In this document: positions 9,470 through 17,234 of the stretch, piece after piece
How positions within the stretch are numbered: position 1 is the stretch's first letter
Layout: each line of letters starts with the position of its first letter
DNA from: JACCZZ01 sp044227805
GTDB lineage: Bacteria; Bacteroidota; Bacteroidia; Chitinophagales; UBA10324
DNA: 27,157 bases
Direction: 5' to 3'
Assembly (NCBI GenBank): GCA_044227805.1
Contig: JBGAWA010000062.1
Span: 1 to 27,157 of the forward strand
Made by a program: the position numbers and the translations under genes
The notes under the pieces: model-generated
The model's input: the letters and a program-made list of their open reading frames with translations, nothing else
Database searches by the model: none
Told to the model about the DNA's origin: nothing

Positions 9470-9690
9470 GGAAATTTCGTATTCACAAAAACAGTAATGC
9501 ATGGCCACAGGAATGACTGAAGACAGTATAACGGAAGACGGTCTTCAAGCGAGCACCAGCAGCGAGATCACAGGATTGAAACCTCAGGGCTCAATACATC
9601 CTGATGAAGCATTCAGGGTGAACGCGGGAGAACTTTTTACAATACTTTGGGGCATTAAACATATTGTTGTTTCGAAATACTATAAAAGGC

Positions 9691-10788
9691 TTACACCCTG
9701 GATGACCGGTTCCTCAACAAGTGATCTGCCAGCACTATGGCTGCCATGGCCTCCACGATTGGAACTGCCCTTGGCAAAACACAGGGATCATGCCTGCCGC
9801 GGCCTTTTACGGTTACCGGTTCACCCTTCACGTTCACAGATTCCTGCGCTTTTACGATAGTAGCAACCGGTTTAAATGCCACCCGGAAATAAATCTCCAT
9901 ACCATTTGAAATGCCGCCCTGAATGCCCCCTGAGAAATTAGTACGGGTTAAGATTTCATCTCCTTCGGCATAAAAGGCATCATTATTTTCCGAACCCAGC
10001 CTGGAAGCGCCATCGAATCCACTTCCATACTCGAAGCCATGCACCGCATTGATGGTGAACATGGCCTTCGCCAGGTCAGCCTGTAACTTATCAAACAACG
10101 GCTCACCTAATCCGACCGGACAATTCTTTATAACGCAGGTAATTACACCGCCCACCGTATCGCCTTCCAGCCTGACCTGGTTGATCAGCTCAATCATATT
10201 TTCTGCAGTGGGTTGATGAGGACAGCGTACGATATTACTTTCTGCTATAGCGACCAGTGCTGCCAGATTCTCCGCTGTATTGAAGTTGACGGGAGACAGC
10301 CGGATGGCACCTACCTGCGTAACAAATGCCGCGATCTCCACGCTTTCACGGGCTGCCAATTGTTTCGCGATTGCGCCTGCCGCCACAACCGCTGCTGTTG
10401 TTCTGGCCGATGATCTTCCACCACCACGGTGATCCCGTAATCCATATTTAGCCTGGTAAGTATAGTCTGCATGGGAAGGACGAAAAGCCGCTTCAATGTG
10501 ATCGTAATCTTTGGAGCGCTGATCTTCATTCGGAATAAACAGCGCAAGCGGAGTGCCCGTTGTTTTGCCTTCATAGGTACCTGACAACAGTTGCACCGTA
10601 TCACCTTCCTTTCTTTGTGTAGTGATGTATGATTGCCCCGGCCTGCGGCGATCAAGATCATATTGAATTTTCTCTATGGAAATTTCCAGGCCTGCCGGAC
10701 AGCCATCAATCACGGCGCCGATACCGCTGCCATGCGATTCACCGAATGTGGTTACCCTGAATGAAGTTCCTATCGTATTTCCTGCCAT
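9691..10788 (-). CDS. aroC: chorismate synthase
   Basis: AroC converts 5-enolpyruvylshikimate-3-phosphate to chorismate, the last shared step of aromatic amino acid, folate and quinone synthesis, using reduced FMN. The 365-residue length is normal for the family. Signatures are visible in order: GESHGSGIGAVIDGCPAG (residues ~16-33), DRRRPGQSYITTQRKEGD (~46-63), DHRGGGRSSARTTAAVVAAG (~118-137), SGGIQGGISNG, and the C-terminal GRGRHDPCVLPRAVPIVEAM. The start MAGNTIGTSFRVTTFGESHG fits the usual N-terminus. The gene is divergent from hutI, sharing a 179-bp spacer, and no other shikimate-pathway gene is nearby. No clear terminator was seen in the 275 bases between its stop and the next gene. Confidence 0.98.
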   Translation of the reverse strand: MAGNTIGTSFRVTTFGESHGSGIGAVIDGCPAGLEISIEKIQYDLDRRRPGQSYITTQRKEGDTVQLLSGTYEGKTTGTPLALFIPNEDQRSKDYDHIEAAFRPSHADYTYQAKYGLRDHRGGGRSSARTTAAVVAAGAIAKQLAARESVEIAAFVTQVGAIRLSPVNFNTAENLAALVAIAESNIVRCPHQPTAENMIELINQVRLEGDTVGGVITCVIKNCPVGLGEPLFDKLQADLAKAMFTINAVHGFEYGSGFDGASRLGSENNDAFYAEGDEILTRTNFSGGIQGGISNGMEIYFRVAFKPVATIVKAQESVNVKGEPVTVKGRGRHDPCVLPRAVPIVEAMAAIVLADHLLRNRSSRV

Positions 10789-10967
10789 GAGCTGATCAAC
10801 CGTTTTTCAATTTTACTATTGCATTGAATTCTCAAAATGTAATAATCATGGATGTCATGGAAGCTTCTCTTGACGCTGTATCAAACTATCGCGGCCAAAT
10901 GTTCAGCACGCCTTCCATCTATGGTACGAATACCCTGAAAAAAGTATCTTCGCGCCCGTAAATTCCG

Positions 10968-12212
10968 GTGATGAATGTACTCATAAAAAATATCAAGTCG
11001 CTTGCAGGTATCAGGGACGCCGGTGTTCATCACGTCAGTGGCAACGCTTTGCAAATGCTCCCTTCCATCGAAAATGCATTTCTGTTCGTCCGTGATGGCA
11101 GCATCGCCGGGTTTGGGCCCATGGAAAATTTAAAACAGTGGATGAGTAACGAAAACCTGCCAGTTACCCAGGAGATGGATGCAACAGGCAGACTGGTTTT
11201 ACCATGTTTCTGCGACTCTCATACGCACCTTGTTTTTGCGGATACAAGGGAGAATGAATTTTTGTATAAGATCCAGGGACTTTCTTACGAAGAAATTGCA
11301 GCCAGAGGCGGTGGCATTCTGAACTCTGCCAAAAAGCTGCGCGACACACCGGAAGAACTTTTGCTGGAGAAAGCGTTGAAACGTATTGAAGAGATAAAAA
11401 ACTCAGGAACCGGTGCTGTAGAAATCAAGAGCGGCTATGGTTTAAGCTATGACGGCGAGCTGAAGATGTTACGCGTGATTAAAAAGCTAAAATCCATTTC
11501 ACCGATTCCTGTTAAGGCTACTTTTTTAGGCGCGCACGCCATTCCTGCTGAATACAAAACTGACCGAGAAGGTTACCTGCGACTCCTGCTGGAGCAATTG
11601 CTTCCTGTGATTGGTGAAGAAGAGCTTGCCGACTATTGCGATGTGTTTTGCGACAAAGGATTTTTTACACCGGAAGAAACCGACAGGATCTTGCAGGCAG
11701 CGTGGAGATACGGATTGAAGCCAAAGATTCATGCTAATCAGCTGGCGATATCCGGTGGTGTACAGGCCGGTGTGCGAAACAATGCGCTTTCGGTAGATCA
11801 TTTGGAAAGTATGAGTGATGCTGAAATTGAATGCCTGAGAAATTCGCATACCATTCCAACGATGCTTCCATCTGCTGCTTTTTTTCTGCGCATGCAATAT
11901 CCACCGGCACGGCAAATGATTGAAGCAGGACTGCCGGTAACGCTTGCTACCGATTATAATCCCGGCTCCTCTCCTTCGGGAAGAATGAGTTTTGTGATTT
12001 CACTGGCCTGCATACAAATGAAGATGACGCCGGAGGAAGCCATCAATGCAGCTACTATTAATGGTGCTGCCGCTATGGAACTCAGTGATGTTCTTGGTTC
12101 CATTACGATTGGCAAACGGGCCAACCTGATTATCACAAAGCCGATCAATGGTATAGCGAACATTCCCTATAGTTTTGGAAGTGATGTGATTGAACAGGTA
12201 ATAATTGCTTAA
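10968..12212 (+). CDS. hutI: imidazolonepropionase
   Basis: HutI hydrolyses 4-imidazolone-5-propanoate to N-formimino-L-glutamate, the third step of histidine degradation, in the cytoplasm. It is a metal-dependent amidohydrolase. The metal-site HxH is seen as CDSHTHLVFADTREN (His85, His87). Further conserved residues are GAH (His190), KIHANQLAISGG (His255), SVDHLE (His278) and LATDYNPGSSP (Asp329). The 414-residue length is typical. A MetMet start is present, so initiation could be at either residue. A TATCTTCG sequence at 10945-10952 resembles the TAnnTTTG -7 element with one mismatch, but no TTG sits at the proper distance. The next gene encodes the enzyme acting on its product, 183 bases downstream. 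Confidence 0.98.
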   Translation: MMNVLIKNIKSLAGIRDAGVHHVSGNALQMLPSIENAFLFVRDGSIAGFGPMENLKQWMSNENLPVTQEMDATGRLVLPCFCDSHTHLVFADTRENEFLYKIQGLSYEEIAARGGGILNSAKKLRDTPEELLLEKALKRIEEIKNSGTGAVEIKSGYGLSYDGELKMLRVIKKLKSISPIPVKATFLGAHAIPAEYKTDREGYLRLLLEQLLPVIGEEELADYCDVFCDKGFFTPEETDRILQAAWRYGLKPKIHANQLAISGGVQAGVRNNALSVDHLESMSDAEIECLRNSHTIPTMLPSAAFFLRMQYPPARQMIEAGLPVTLATDYNPGSSPSGRMSFVISLACIQMKMTPEEAINAATINGAAAMELSDVLGSITIGKRANLIITKPINGIANIPYSFGSDVIEQVIIA

Positions 12213-12395
12213 CCGGAACAGTCACCGATGCCGGATCCGATAAACGTGATAATCTCATCATAACAGTTTTTACCCTACACCTATAAAAATCAACATTATT
12301 AACTCATAGCAGTCTGCCGGTGCACTATTTCTGCATCCAATCAATAGTAAATAAGCATCGACGGCAATTACTCACCATTCACTACTCATCAAATT

Positions 12396-14054
12396 ATGCC
12401 CCAACCACTCATCGAATGTGTACCGAACTTCAGCGAGGGACGAGACCTGGCTGTTATCCAACAAATCACTGATCAGCTACAGACAGTAGAAGGTGTCCGA
12501 CTACTGGATGTAGATCCCGGAAAAGCTACCAACCGGACGGTGGTAACTTTTGTCGGAACACCCGATGCGGTGATAGAAGCAGCATTTCTCGCCATCAAAA
12601 AAGCCGCTGAACTGATTGATATGAGTAAGCATACAGGGGAGCATCCCCGGATGGGCGCCACCGATGTTTGTCCGTTGATTCCCATTGCTGATATCTCGAT
12701 GGAAGAAACAGCGGAATATGCCAGGAAATTAGGTGAACGTGTGGGAAGAGAGCTTGCCATTCCGGTTTACCTGTATGAAGCAGCGCAGGCTAACCCCGCC
12801 CGCAAAAATCTCTCTCTGATACGGGCCGGCGAGTATGAAGGCTTCTTCAAAAAAATTAAGACAGCCGACTGGAAGCCTGATTTCGGGCCGGTTGAATTTC
12901 CGGTGAAGACAGGTGGCACCGTTATCGGCGCCCGCGATTTCCTGGTGGCGTACAATGTCAATCTCAACACCACTTCCGTTCGCCGTGCGAATGCCGTTGC
13001 CTTTGACATCCGGGAGGCCGGCAGAAAAATAAAAAATGAAAAAGGAGAAGAGATGGTGCAACCCGGTACCTTAAAAGCAGTGAAAGCTATCGGCTGGTTT
13101 ATCAAAGAATATGGCATCGCCCAGGTCAGCATCAACTTAACCAATATCGGTATCACACCGCTGCATGTTGCTTTTGATGAATGCGTGAAGAGCGCGGCAG
13201 CAAGAGGTATGCGTGTTACCGGTTCAGAGCTCGTTGGTTTGATTCCGTTGAATGCCATGCTGGAGGCGGGGAAATACTTTTTGAAAAAACAGCAACGCAG
13301 TGCAGGCGTATCGGAAGAAGAATTAATCCGCATAGCCGTGAAGTCACTGGGATTGGATGAGTTGACGCCATTCGATCCGGGCAAAAAAATTATTGAATAC
13401 CTGTTACGAGATGAAAAGCGCAGCAGACTGGTAAGCATGAACCTGCGCGAGTTCGCCAATGAAACTGCCAGCGAGTCACCGGCACCCGGCGGTGGCTCAG
13501 TGGCCGCTTATATGGGTTCGCTGGGAATTTGTCTGGCCACCATGGTCGCCAACCTTTCTTCCCACAAAAAGGGATTGGATGAACACTGGGAAACATTCTC
13601 TGCCTATGCCGTTAAAGGACAGTTGCTCAAAGATGAATTGTTAAAACTGGTGGACGAAGACACACTGGCTTTCAACCGTATCATGGAAAGTTTTGCATTG
13701 GCAAAAAGTACGGAAGAGGAAAAAAAGATCCGCAGCCGGGCCATTCAGGACGCCACGAAGTATGCCATTGAAATACCATTGAGGGTGATGCAGTGTTCAT
13801 TTGATGCTTTTGATGTTATTGAAGCTATGGTAAAAACAGGCAATCCCAATTCGGTGACAGATGCCGGCGTTGGCGCATTGGCTGTTCGCAGCGCTGTTGT
13901 TGGTGCCTATTTAAATGTGATAGTGAATACAGGCGGCCTGAATGATCAGGGATTGAAAGACACCTATGTTCAGCAGGCAGCAGCGATCAGAGAAAAAGCG
14001 ATGCTGAAGGAACTGGAGATTTTGAAGTTGGTAGAAGGTGCCATCCAGCAATAG
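12396..14054 (+). CDS. ftcD: bifunctional glutamate formiminotransferase / formiminotetrahydrofolate cyclodeaminase
   Basis: This enzyme moves the formimino group from formiminoglutamate (the HutI product) to tetrahydrofolate, releasing glutamate. It then deaminates and cyclises the adduct to 5,10-methenyl-THF plus ammonia. The N-terminal formiminotransferase part (residues ~1-330) shows IECVPNFSEGRD, HTGEHPRMGATDVCPLIPI and the GARDFLVAYNVNLNTT strand. The C-terminal cyclodeaminase part (~350-552) shows LREFANETASESPAPGGGSV and later VTDAGVGALAVRSAV. At 552 residues it matches the fused vertebrate-type FTCD in length. With hutI it covers the last two steps of histidine breakdown and feeds one-carbon metabolism. 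hutH and hutU are not in the window. The internal joint is in frame and undisturbed. Confidence 0.97.
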   Translation: MPQPLIECVPNFSEGRDLAVIQQITDQLQTVEGVRLLDVDPGKATNRTVVTFVGTPDAVIEAAFLAIKKAAELIDMSKHTGEHPRMGATDVCPLIPIADISMEETAEYARKLGERVGRELAIPVYLYEAAQANPARKNLSLIRAGEYEGFFKKIKTADWKPDFGPVEFPVKTGGTVIGARDFLVAYNVNLNTTSVRRANAVAFDIREAGRKIKNEKGEEMVQPGTLKAVKAIGWFIKEYGIAQVSINLTNIGITPLHVAFDECVKSAAARGMRVTGSELVGLIPLNAMLEAGKYFLKKQQRSAGVSEEELIRIAVKSLGLDELTPFDPGKKIIEYLLRDEKRSRLVSMNLREFANETASESPAPGGGSVAAYMGSLGICLATMVANLSSHKKGLDEHWETFSAYAVKGQLLKDELLKLVDEDTLAFNRIMESFALAKSTEEEKKIRSRAIQDATKYAIEIPLRVMQCSFDAFDVIEAMVKTGNPNSVTDAGVGALAVRSAVVGAYLNVIVNTGGLNDQGLKDTYVQQAAAIREKAMLKELEILKLVEGAIQQ

Positions 14055-14092
14055 CCAACAGCCGTGTTGACAGATTGGCATCCGACGGTTCC

Positions 14093-14123
14093 TTTGTAAA
14101 AGCCATATTTTCGCCTACCTTTG
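14093..14123 (+). promoter_or_regulatory. Bacteroidota-type promoter for the 14152 lipoprotein gene
   Basis: TTTG (14093-14096) and TACCTTTG (14116-14123) are separated by exactly 19 bases, the textbook Bacteroidota sigma-factor arrangement. Transcription would start about 7 bases further on, giving a leader of roughly 20 bases before the ATG at 14152. This is the clearest promoter in the window and makes the lipoprotein gene independent of ftcD. Confidence 0.8.
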
Positions 14124-14151
14124 CCGACTTCAAAAAAATCATTTATACATC

Positions 14152-14658
14152 ATGAAAAAAATCCCTGTTACAATGCTCATGGCCATCCTAAGCATTGCTA
14201 TTGTTTTTACGGCTTGTAACTCCGCCGGTTTAAAGAGCCAGATCCTTGGAAAATGGAAGATTGACGAGATGCACATCCAATACTATATACAACAGCAGGA
14301 ATATGGTGAGAAGCAAATGCAATCGCTGAAAGACAGTGCAGCAAACACAACAGATACTGCCAAAATAAAAGTTTACAACGAGCAGGTGGATCAGATCAGT
14401 AAACAACTTTCTGCTTTCCAATCGAGCCGCGACTCTGCCTTGAAGAAAAATACCTGGGAATTCCAGGAAGACGGTAATTTTATCGCCACCGAAAACGATG
14501 GCCCGCGGAAAGGTTTGTGGTCATACGACGATAAGTTGGGCATGCTCTTCACAGTTATCGAGAACCAGACCTCTTCGGTTAAATTGAAATTCAGTAATGA
14601 TACGATGGTGCTGCAACTGGATTCGGTGAACTACATGAAGTTTACACCTGTTAAATAA
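14152..14658 (+). CDS. small lipoprotein, lipocalin-like
   Basis: This 168-residue protein has a lipoprotein signal: MKK, a hydrophobic stretch, then FTAC with the lipid-modified cysteine at residue 22. The mature part begins with a GKWKIDEM strand. A lysine/glutamine-rich, probably helical segment follows (about 45-95, with QQQEYGEKQMQSLKDS), then strands such as NTWEFQEDGNFIA, KGLWSYDDKLGMLFTV and TMVLQLDSVNYMKFTP. The GKW...W.F..DG.F......G.W pattern resembles the lipocalin-like families common in Bacteroidota. The helical insertion between the first and second strand is unusual for a compact lipocalin. The gene has its own promoter and tandem terminators. Function unknown. Confidence 0.85.
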   Translation: MKKIPVTMLMAILSIAIVFTACNSAGLKSQILGKWKIDEMHIQYYIQQQEYGEKQMQSLKDSAANTTDTAKIKVYNEQVDQISKQLSAFQSSRDSALKKNTWEFQEDGNFIATENDGPRKGLWSYDDKLGMLFTVIENQTSSVKLKFSNDTMVLQLDSVNYMKFTPVK

Positions 14659-14663
14659 TCCCC

Positions 14664-14687
14664 CTATCCTTACATCAGGATAGTTTT
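14664..14687 (+). terminator. first terminator hairpin after the lipoprotein gene
   Basis: A perfect 7-bp stem, CTATCCT (14664-14670) with AGGATAG (14677-14683), encloses a six-base loop and is followed at once by TTTT. It begins five bases past the stop codon. It is the first of two hairpins in a row. Confidence 0.65.
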
Positions 14688-14703
14688 ACTACCTCATAAC
14701 GGT

Positions 14704-14746
14704 ACAGCCATAAATCCTACGGCAGGATTTATGGCTGTCACTTTTT
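14704..14746 (+). terminator. second, strong terminator hairpin after the lipoprotein gene
   Basis: A perfect 15-bp stem (14704-14718 with 14724-14738) with a five-base loop ACGGC is followed by CAC and five T residues. On the minus strand there is no T-run on the far side, so it mainly acts on rightward transcription. It insulates the convergent gene at 14817-15314. Confidence 0.8.
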
Positions 14747-14816
14747 GGGAACTTCCTCTATCAGCCTGTTACGCCATTAACGTCGTTACGTCCTTTCATT
14801 TAGCTTCGATCACAAT

Positions 14817-15314
14817 TCATTTTCCCGCTTCACGATAGAAAGCAATCAGATCCGTAGCCGGAATTGACGTACTACCGGCTTGTCTTAACATGGTGACCAA
14901 TTGCCCGCGATGATAAGTGCCATGATTAGCGACATGCATCAATACCTGGTACACGGATGATTGGCCCTCCAGGCCCTTTAAGGTTTTATAACTAACCTGC
15001 TGCTTCAGTTTTTGCTTGCTGTATGTAAAAGCCTTTTCTTCCAGTTTCCTTGAAGAGGTTATTAATCCTGCTATGAGTTCTTCCTTTGTTCCTTCAAATG
15101 CACGGGAAGGCCACTTTACCGGTGAATTTCCATGCAGCCTTTCCAGCCAGATATCCTGTGCAAACCAGATGTGCAGCAATGTTTCACGGATGCTTTTAAA
15201 ACTGCTGACTATTTCCATTGACAACTGTTCATCGGAAAGTAAATTTATTTGCTGGCAGATTTTTTCATTGGCCCAGGTATTAAAGGCAATATATTCTTGC
15301 AACATTTTTTTCAT
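14817..15314 (-). CDS. DinB-family protein
   Basis: This 165-residue protein is a four-helix-bundle DinB-superfamily member. It starts with the typical helix YIAFNTWANEKICQQI. The metal-site histidines can be placed as His48 (LLHIWFAQDIW) and His131/His135 (HVANHGTYHRGQL). The ALL/MLRQAG helix end also fits, and the length is normal. The family includes bacillithiol/mycothiol-type transferases and many uncharacterised stress proteins; no substrate can be assigned here. The name comes from the Bacillus protein and does not mean DNA polymerase IV. It is convergent with the lipoprotein gene and divergent from the PLP-enzyme gene. A second Met at residue 4 is a possible alternative start. Confidence 0.88.
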   Translation of the reverse strand: MKKMLQEYIAFNTWANEKICQQINLLSDEQLSMEIVSSFKSIRETLLHIWFAQDIWLERLHGNSPVKWPSRAFEGTKEELIAGLITSSRKLEEKAFTYSKQKLKQQVSYKTLKGLEGQSSVYQVLMHVANHGTYHRGQLVTMLRQAGSTSIPATDLIAFYREAGK

Positions 15315-15518
15315 GCGTGAAAAGGTTGAAATTCATTGATGGTGCAAATAAACAATTGAATACGATGAATCAAAAATCCGGTGACTAACAATTGCCTGAA
15401 ATTTCTCATCCCACAATGGTTTTCCGGCTGGTATAACCGCAGCAACCCAACATAGCTGGCGAGCTGTCGCTGTTCACATCCGACTTCAGCCGCTTTCTAT
15501 ACCTTAGCAAAAAAATTT

Positions 15519-16757
15519 ATGAATCTCCACTTCGGATCAATCTGCGTTCGTAATCCACAGACAAATTTCCAGCATGCGCAACCGCACATGGAACCCATCA
15601 TCGCCAGCACTACTTTTTCGTATGATGATCCTGAGGCATTGATGGAAGTATTTTCCGGTGAGCAAAAAGGATTTATTTATTCGCGCTGGAGCAACCCTAC
15701 TATTGAACTGGCTGAAAATAAGATAGCGGCCCTGGAAGCGTGTGGCATCACCCATGCGGATGGAACACCCTTACAGCTTACCGCCAGAATGTTCAGTTCC
15801 GGCATGGGCGCTATCAACACTTTGTTCATGTCGGTTTTGAAATCGGGTGACAAAATTTTAGCGCAGGAAAACCTGTATGGCGGCACCTCAGAGTTGCTCA
15901 ACAAAATACTCTCGCAACAAGGAGTACAGCCGCTATTGATGGATTTAAAAAATCTGCAGCATGTTGAAGAGCGGGTGAAGCAGGATCCGGCAATAAAAAT
16001 GCTGTATATCGAAACACCGTCCAATCCAACCATCGATTGCTATGATATTGAAGCATTGACCAACATCGCCAAAAGCAGCAAGCTGGTTGTTGCTGTGGAT
16101 AATACTTTTGCTTCCCCTTATCTGCAACAGCCTTTTCGTTTCGGTGCCGACTTCGTTGTGCATTCTACTACCAAATATCTTAATGGTCATGGCAATTCCA
16201 TTGGCGGGATGCTGATCCATCAGGAAGCTGCACCGTTTGAAAAAGCCATTTTCGACTACCGGAAATTATTAGGTTCCAACAGCAATGCTTTTGACGCCTG
16301 GCTGTTACTGCAAGGTGTTAAAACGCTGGAAATCCGAATGCAACGACATTGTCAGAATGCAAGGCAAGTTGCAGAATTCCTGCAGGCGCACCCCAAAATT
16401 TCTAAAGTAAATTATGCAGGCCTTGCATCGCACCGTGATCATGCGGTGGCAAAAAAACAAATGCGCGATTTCAGCGGCATGCTGAGCTTTGAGTTAAAAG
16501 ACGGGCTGGAAGCAGGCAAGCAACTGATGAAACGTATCCGCCTTTGCCAGCTGGCTGTTTCACTCGGAACTGTTGATACCATCATTCAGCATCCCGCGTC
16601 GATGAGTCATGCAGGTGTAGCTAAATCCGTGCGAGAGCAATATGGGATCACCGATGGACTCGTACGGCTGTCGGTTGGTCTTGAAGATGCAGCAGATTTG
16701 ATCAGTGACCTGGAGCAGGCATTGAGTGATGCCGCATCGTTAGCCAAAGAATCGTAG
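15519..16757 (+). CDS. Cys/Met-metabolism PLP-dependent enzyme (trans-sulfuration family)
   Basis: This 412-residue fold-type I PLP enzyme belongs to the cystathionine gamma-synthase / gamma-lyase / O-acetylhomoserine sulfhydrylase family. Visible features are YSRWSNPT (54-61), SSGMGAI (phosphate loop, ~93-99), ENLYGGT with the cofactor-stacking Tyr120, AVDNTFASPYLQQP (Asp194), the Schiff-base lysine in HSTTKYLNGHGNSIGG (Lys219), and the C-terminal RLSVGLED carrying the substrate-binding Arg. The position that is cysteine in methionine gamma-lyases (LYGCT) is glycine here (LYGGT), which argues against a classic methionine gamma-lyase. Choice among synthase, lyase and sulfhydrylase cannot be made from sequence alone. 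It stands alone, with no sulfur-assimilation gene beside it. TACCTTAG at 15500-15507 is a near match to a -7 element. Confidence 0.93.
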   Translation: MNLHFGSICVRNPQTNFQHAQPHMEPIIASTTFSYDDPEALMEVFSGEQKGFIYSRWSNPTIELAENKIAALEACGITHADGTPLQLTARMFSSGMGAINTLFMSVLKSGDKILAQENLYGGTSELLNKILSQQGVQPLLMDLKNLQHVEERVKQDPAIKMLYIETPSNPTIDCYDIEALTNIAKSSKLVVAVDNTFASPYLQQPFRFGADFVVHSTTKYLNGHGNSIGGMLIHQEAAPFEKAIFDYRKLLGSNSNAFDAWLLLQGVKTLEIRMQRHCQNARQVAEFLQAHPKISKVNYAGLASHRDHAVAKKQMRDFSGMLSFELKDGLEAGKQLMKRIRLCQLAVSLGTVDTIIQHPASMSHAGVAKSVREQYGITDGLVRLSVGLEDAADLISDLEQALSDAASLAKES

Positions 16758-16796
16758 CGAGTTACAGTAAAACTTTTCAGGCATCTTTATAGACGC

Positions 16797-16922
16797 AGGG
16801 TTATACATCCCTGTTTATAGAACCCGCATTTTTGCAGTTCAAAAAAGCGATGCGTCTCCAAACGATGCAGAAATGTTTCGGGTTGATGAACCAGTTTCCT
16901 TTCAAATAAAATGTATAACCCT
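16797..16922. repeat. perfect 12-bp inverted repeat with 102-bp interior
   Basis: AGGGTTATACAT at 16797-16808 is the exact reverse complement of ATGTATAACCCT at 16911-16922. A further pair, AACCCG (16821-16826) with CGGGTT (16879-16884), is nested inside. GACGCA (16792-16797) is also complementary to TGCGTC (16851-16856), an alternative pairing. It could be a structured RNA, a paired regulator site or a remnant of a small mobile repeat; the sequence does not decide. Confidence 0.55.
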
Positions 16923-16987
16923 TCCGCAGTTCTCACAGCGAAGCGCGAAATTCCGTTTGAAAAATACGTGCTTAAAAAGGAGCTCTC

Positions 16988-17065
16988 ATGAGGTTACCAT
17001 TCCTTACTGCCATCCTAAAGTTTGATTCGAATCTTCAGGTCTCCTTATACTGCCTGATGCAGTAA
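16988..17065 (+). CDS. possible 25-residue peptide with strong Shine-Dalgarno site
   Basis: ATG at 16988 opens a 25-codon frame ending in TAA at 17063-17065, with product MRLPFLTAILKFDSNLQVSL followed by YCLMQ. AAGGAG at 16977-16982 sits five bases upstream, ideal spacing, whereas the other genes in this window lack clear Shine-Dalgarno sites. The frame overlaps the inverted repeats of 17003-17066 almost exactly. It could be a leader peptide or chance. Low confidence. Confidence 0.2.
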   Translation: MRLPFLTAILKFDSNLQVSLYCLMQ

Positions 17066-17066
17066 G
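17003..17066 (+). ncRNA. candidate structured RNA element / leader
   Basis: CTTACTGC (17003-17010) pairs perfectly with GCAGTAAG (17059-17066). Inside it lie a 10-bp palindrome GATTCGAATC (17024-17033) and a second stem TCAGG (17035-17039) with CCTGA (17053-17057). The arrangement can be drawn as a small multi-branch fold. It ends ~130 bases before the predicted promoter box of the 17235 gene, so it would belong to a separate or longer transcript. No known RNA family was recognised. Confidence 0.25.
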
Positions 17067-17195
17067 AAAAGCATACCTATTAACACATAGTTAATCACAT
17101 AATATATTTTCTGCATATCCAAGGTTTCCCTGCCAAAAATCATCCAAATCTTGAAAAATTTCTTACCATCATTGAATAAGTGAATCTAAACTTGC

Positions 17196-17203
17196 TACAT
17201 TTG
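17196..17203 (+). promoter_or_regulatory. -7 promoter element of the 17235 locus
   Basis: TACATTTG matches TAnnTTTG exactly. A TTG lies at 17172-17174, 21 bases upstream, slightly long but within the range reported for Bacteroidota. It is 31 bases ahead of the ATG at 17235 and is followed by an A-rich leader, typical of Bacteroidota translation starts. It would drive the beta-helix pair and the large repeat gene. Confidence 0.6.
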
Positions 17204-17234
17204 ATTTCTTCCCTCTCATACAAATAAAAACAAC

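Larger units (their letters stand above)
16758..17234 (+). other. 477-bp spacer with inverted repeats and no full-size gene
   Basis: No ORF of ordinary length lies here. The stretch holds a 12-bp inverted repeat (16797-16808 / 16911-16922), a nested 6-bp pair (16821-16826 / 16879-16884), a second structured block at 17003-17066, a 25-codon ORF at 16988-17065 with a strong Shine-Dalgarno site, and a -7-like box at 17196-17203 ahead of the next gene. No transposase remnant or tRNA was seen. Confidence 0.6.

Noticed and set aside
9501..9860. 119-codon plus-strand ORF between the 9415 gene and aroC
   Set aside because: Its second half lies antisense to the conserved C-terminus of aroC, the protein has no recognisable pattern, and no promoter or ribosome site precedes it.
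10808..10835. Promoter for aroC
   Set aside because: On the minus strand TAAAATTG with a TTG 17 bases upstream resembles a promoter, but it has a mismatch in the most conserved part and is too weak to call.
12767..13459. 230-codon minus-strand ORF
   Set aside because: It is fully antisense to the formiminotransferase part of ftcD, whose motifs are unmistakable.
14817..15314. DNA polymerase IV (DinB)
   Set aside because: The 165-residue protein has the four-helix metal-binding pattern of the other DinB family; no polymerase motifs are present.
16797..16922. Insertion sequence or transposon ends
   Set aside because: No transposase or remnant lies between or beside the arms, no target-site duplication was seen, and the interior is only 102 bases.
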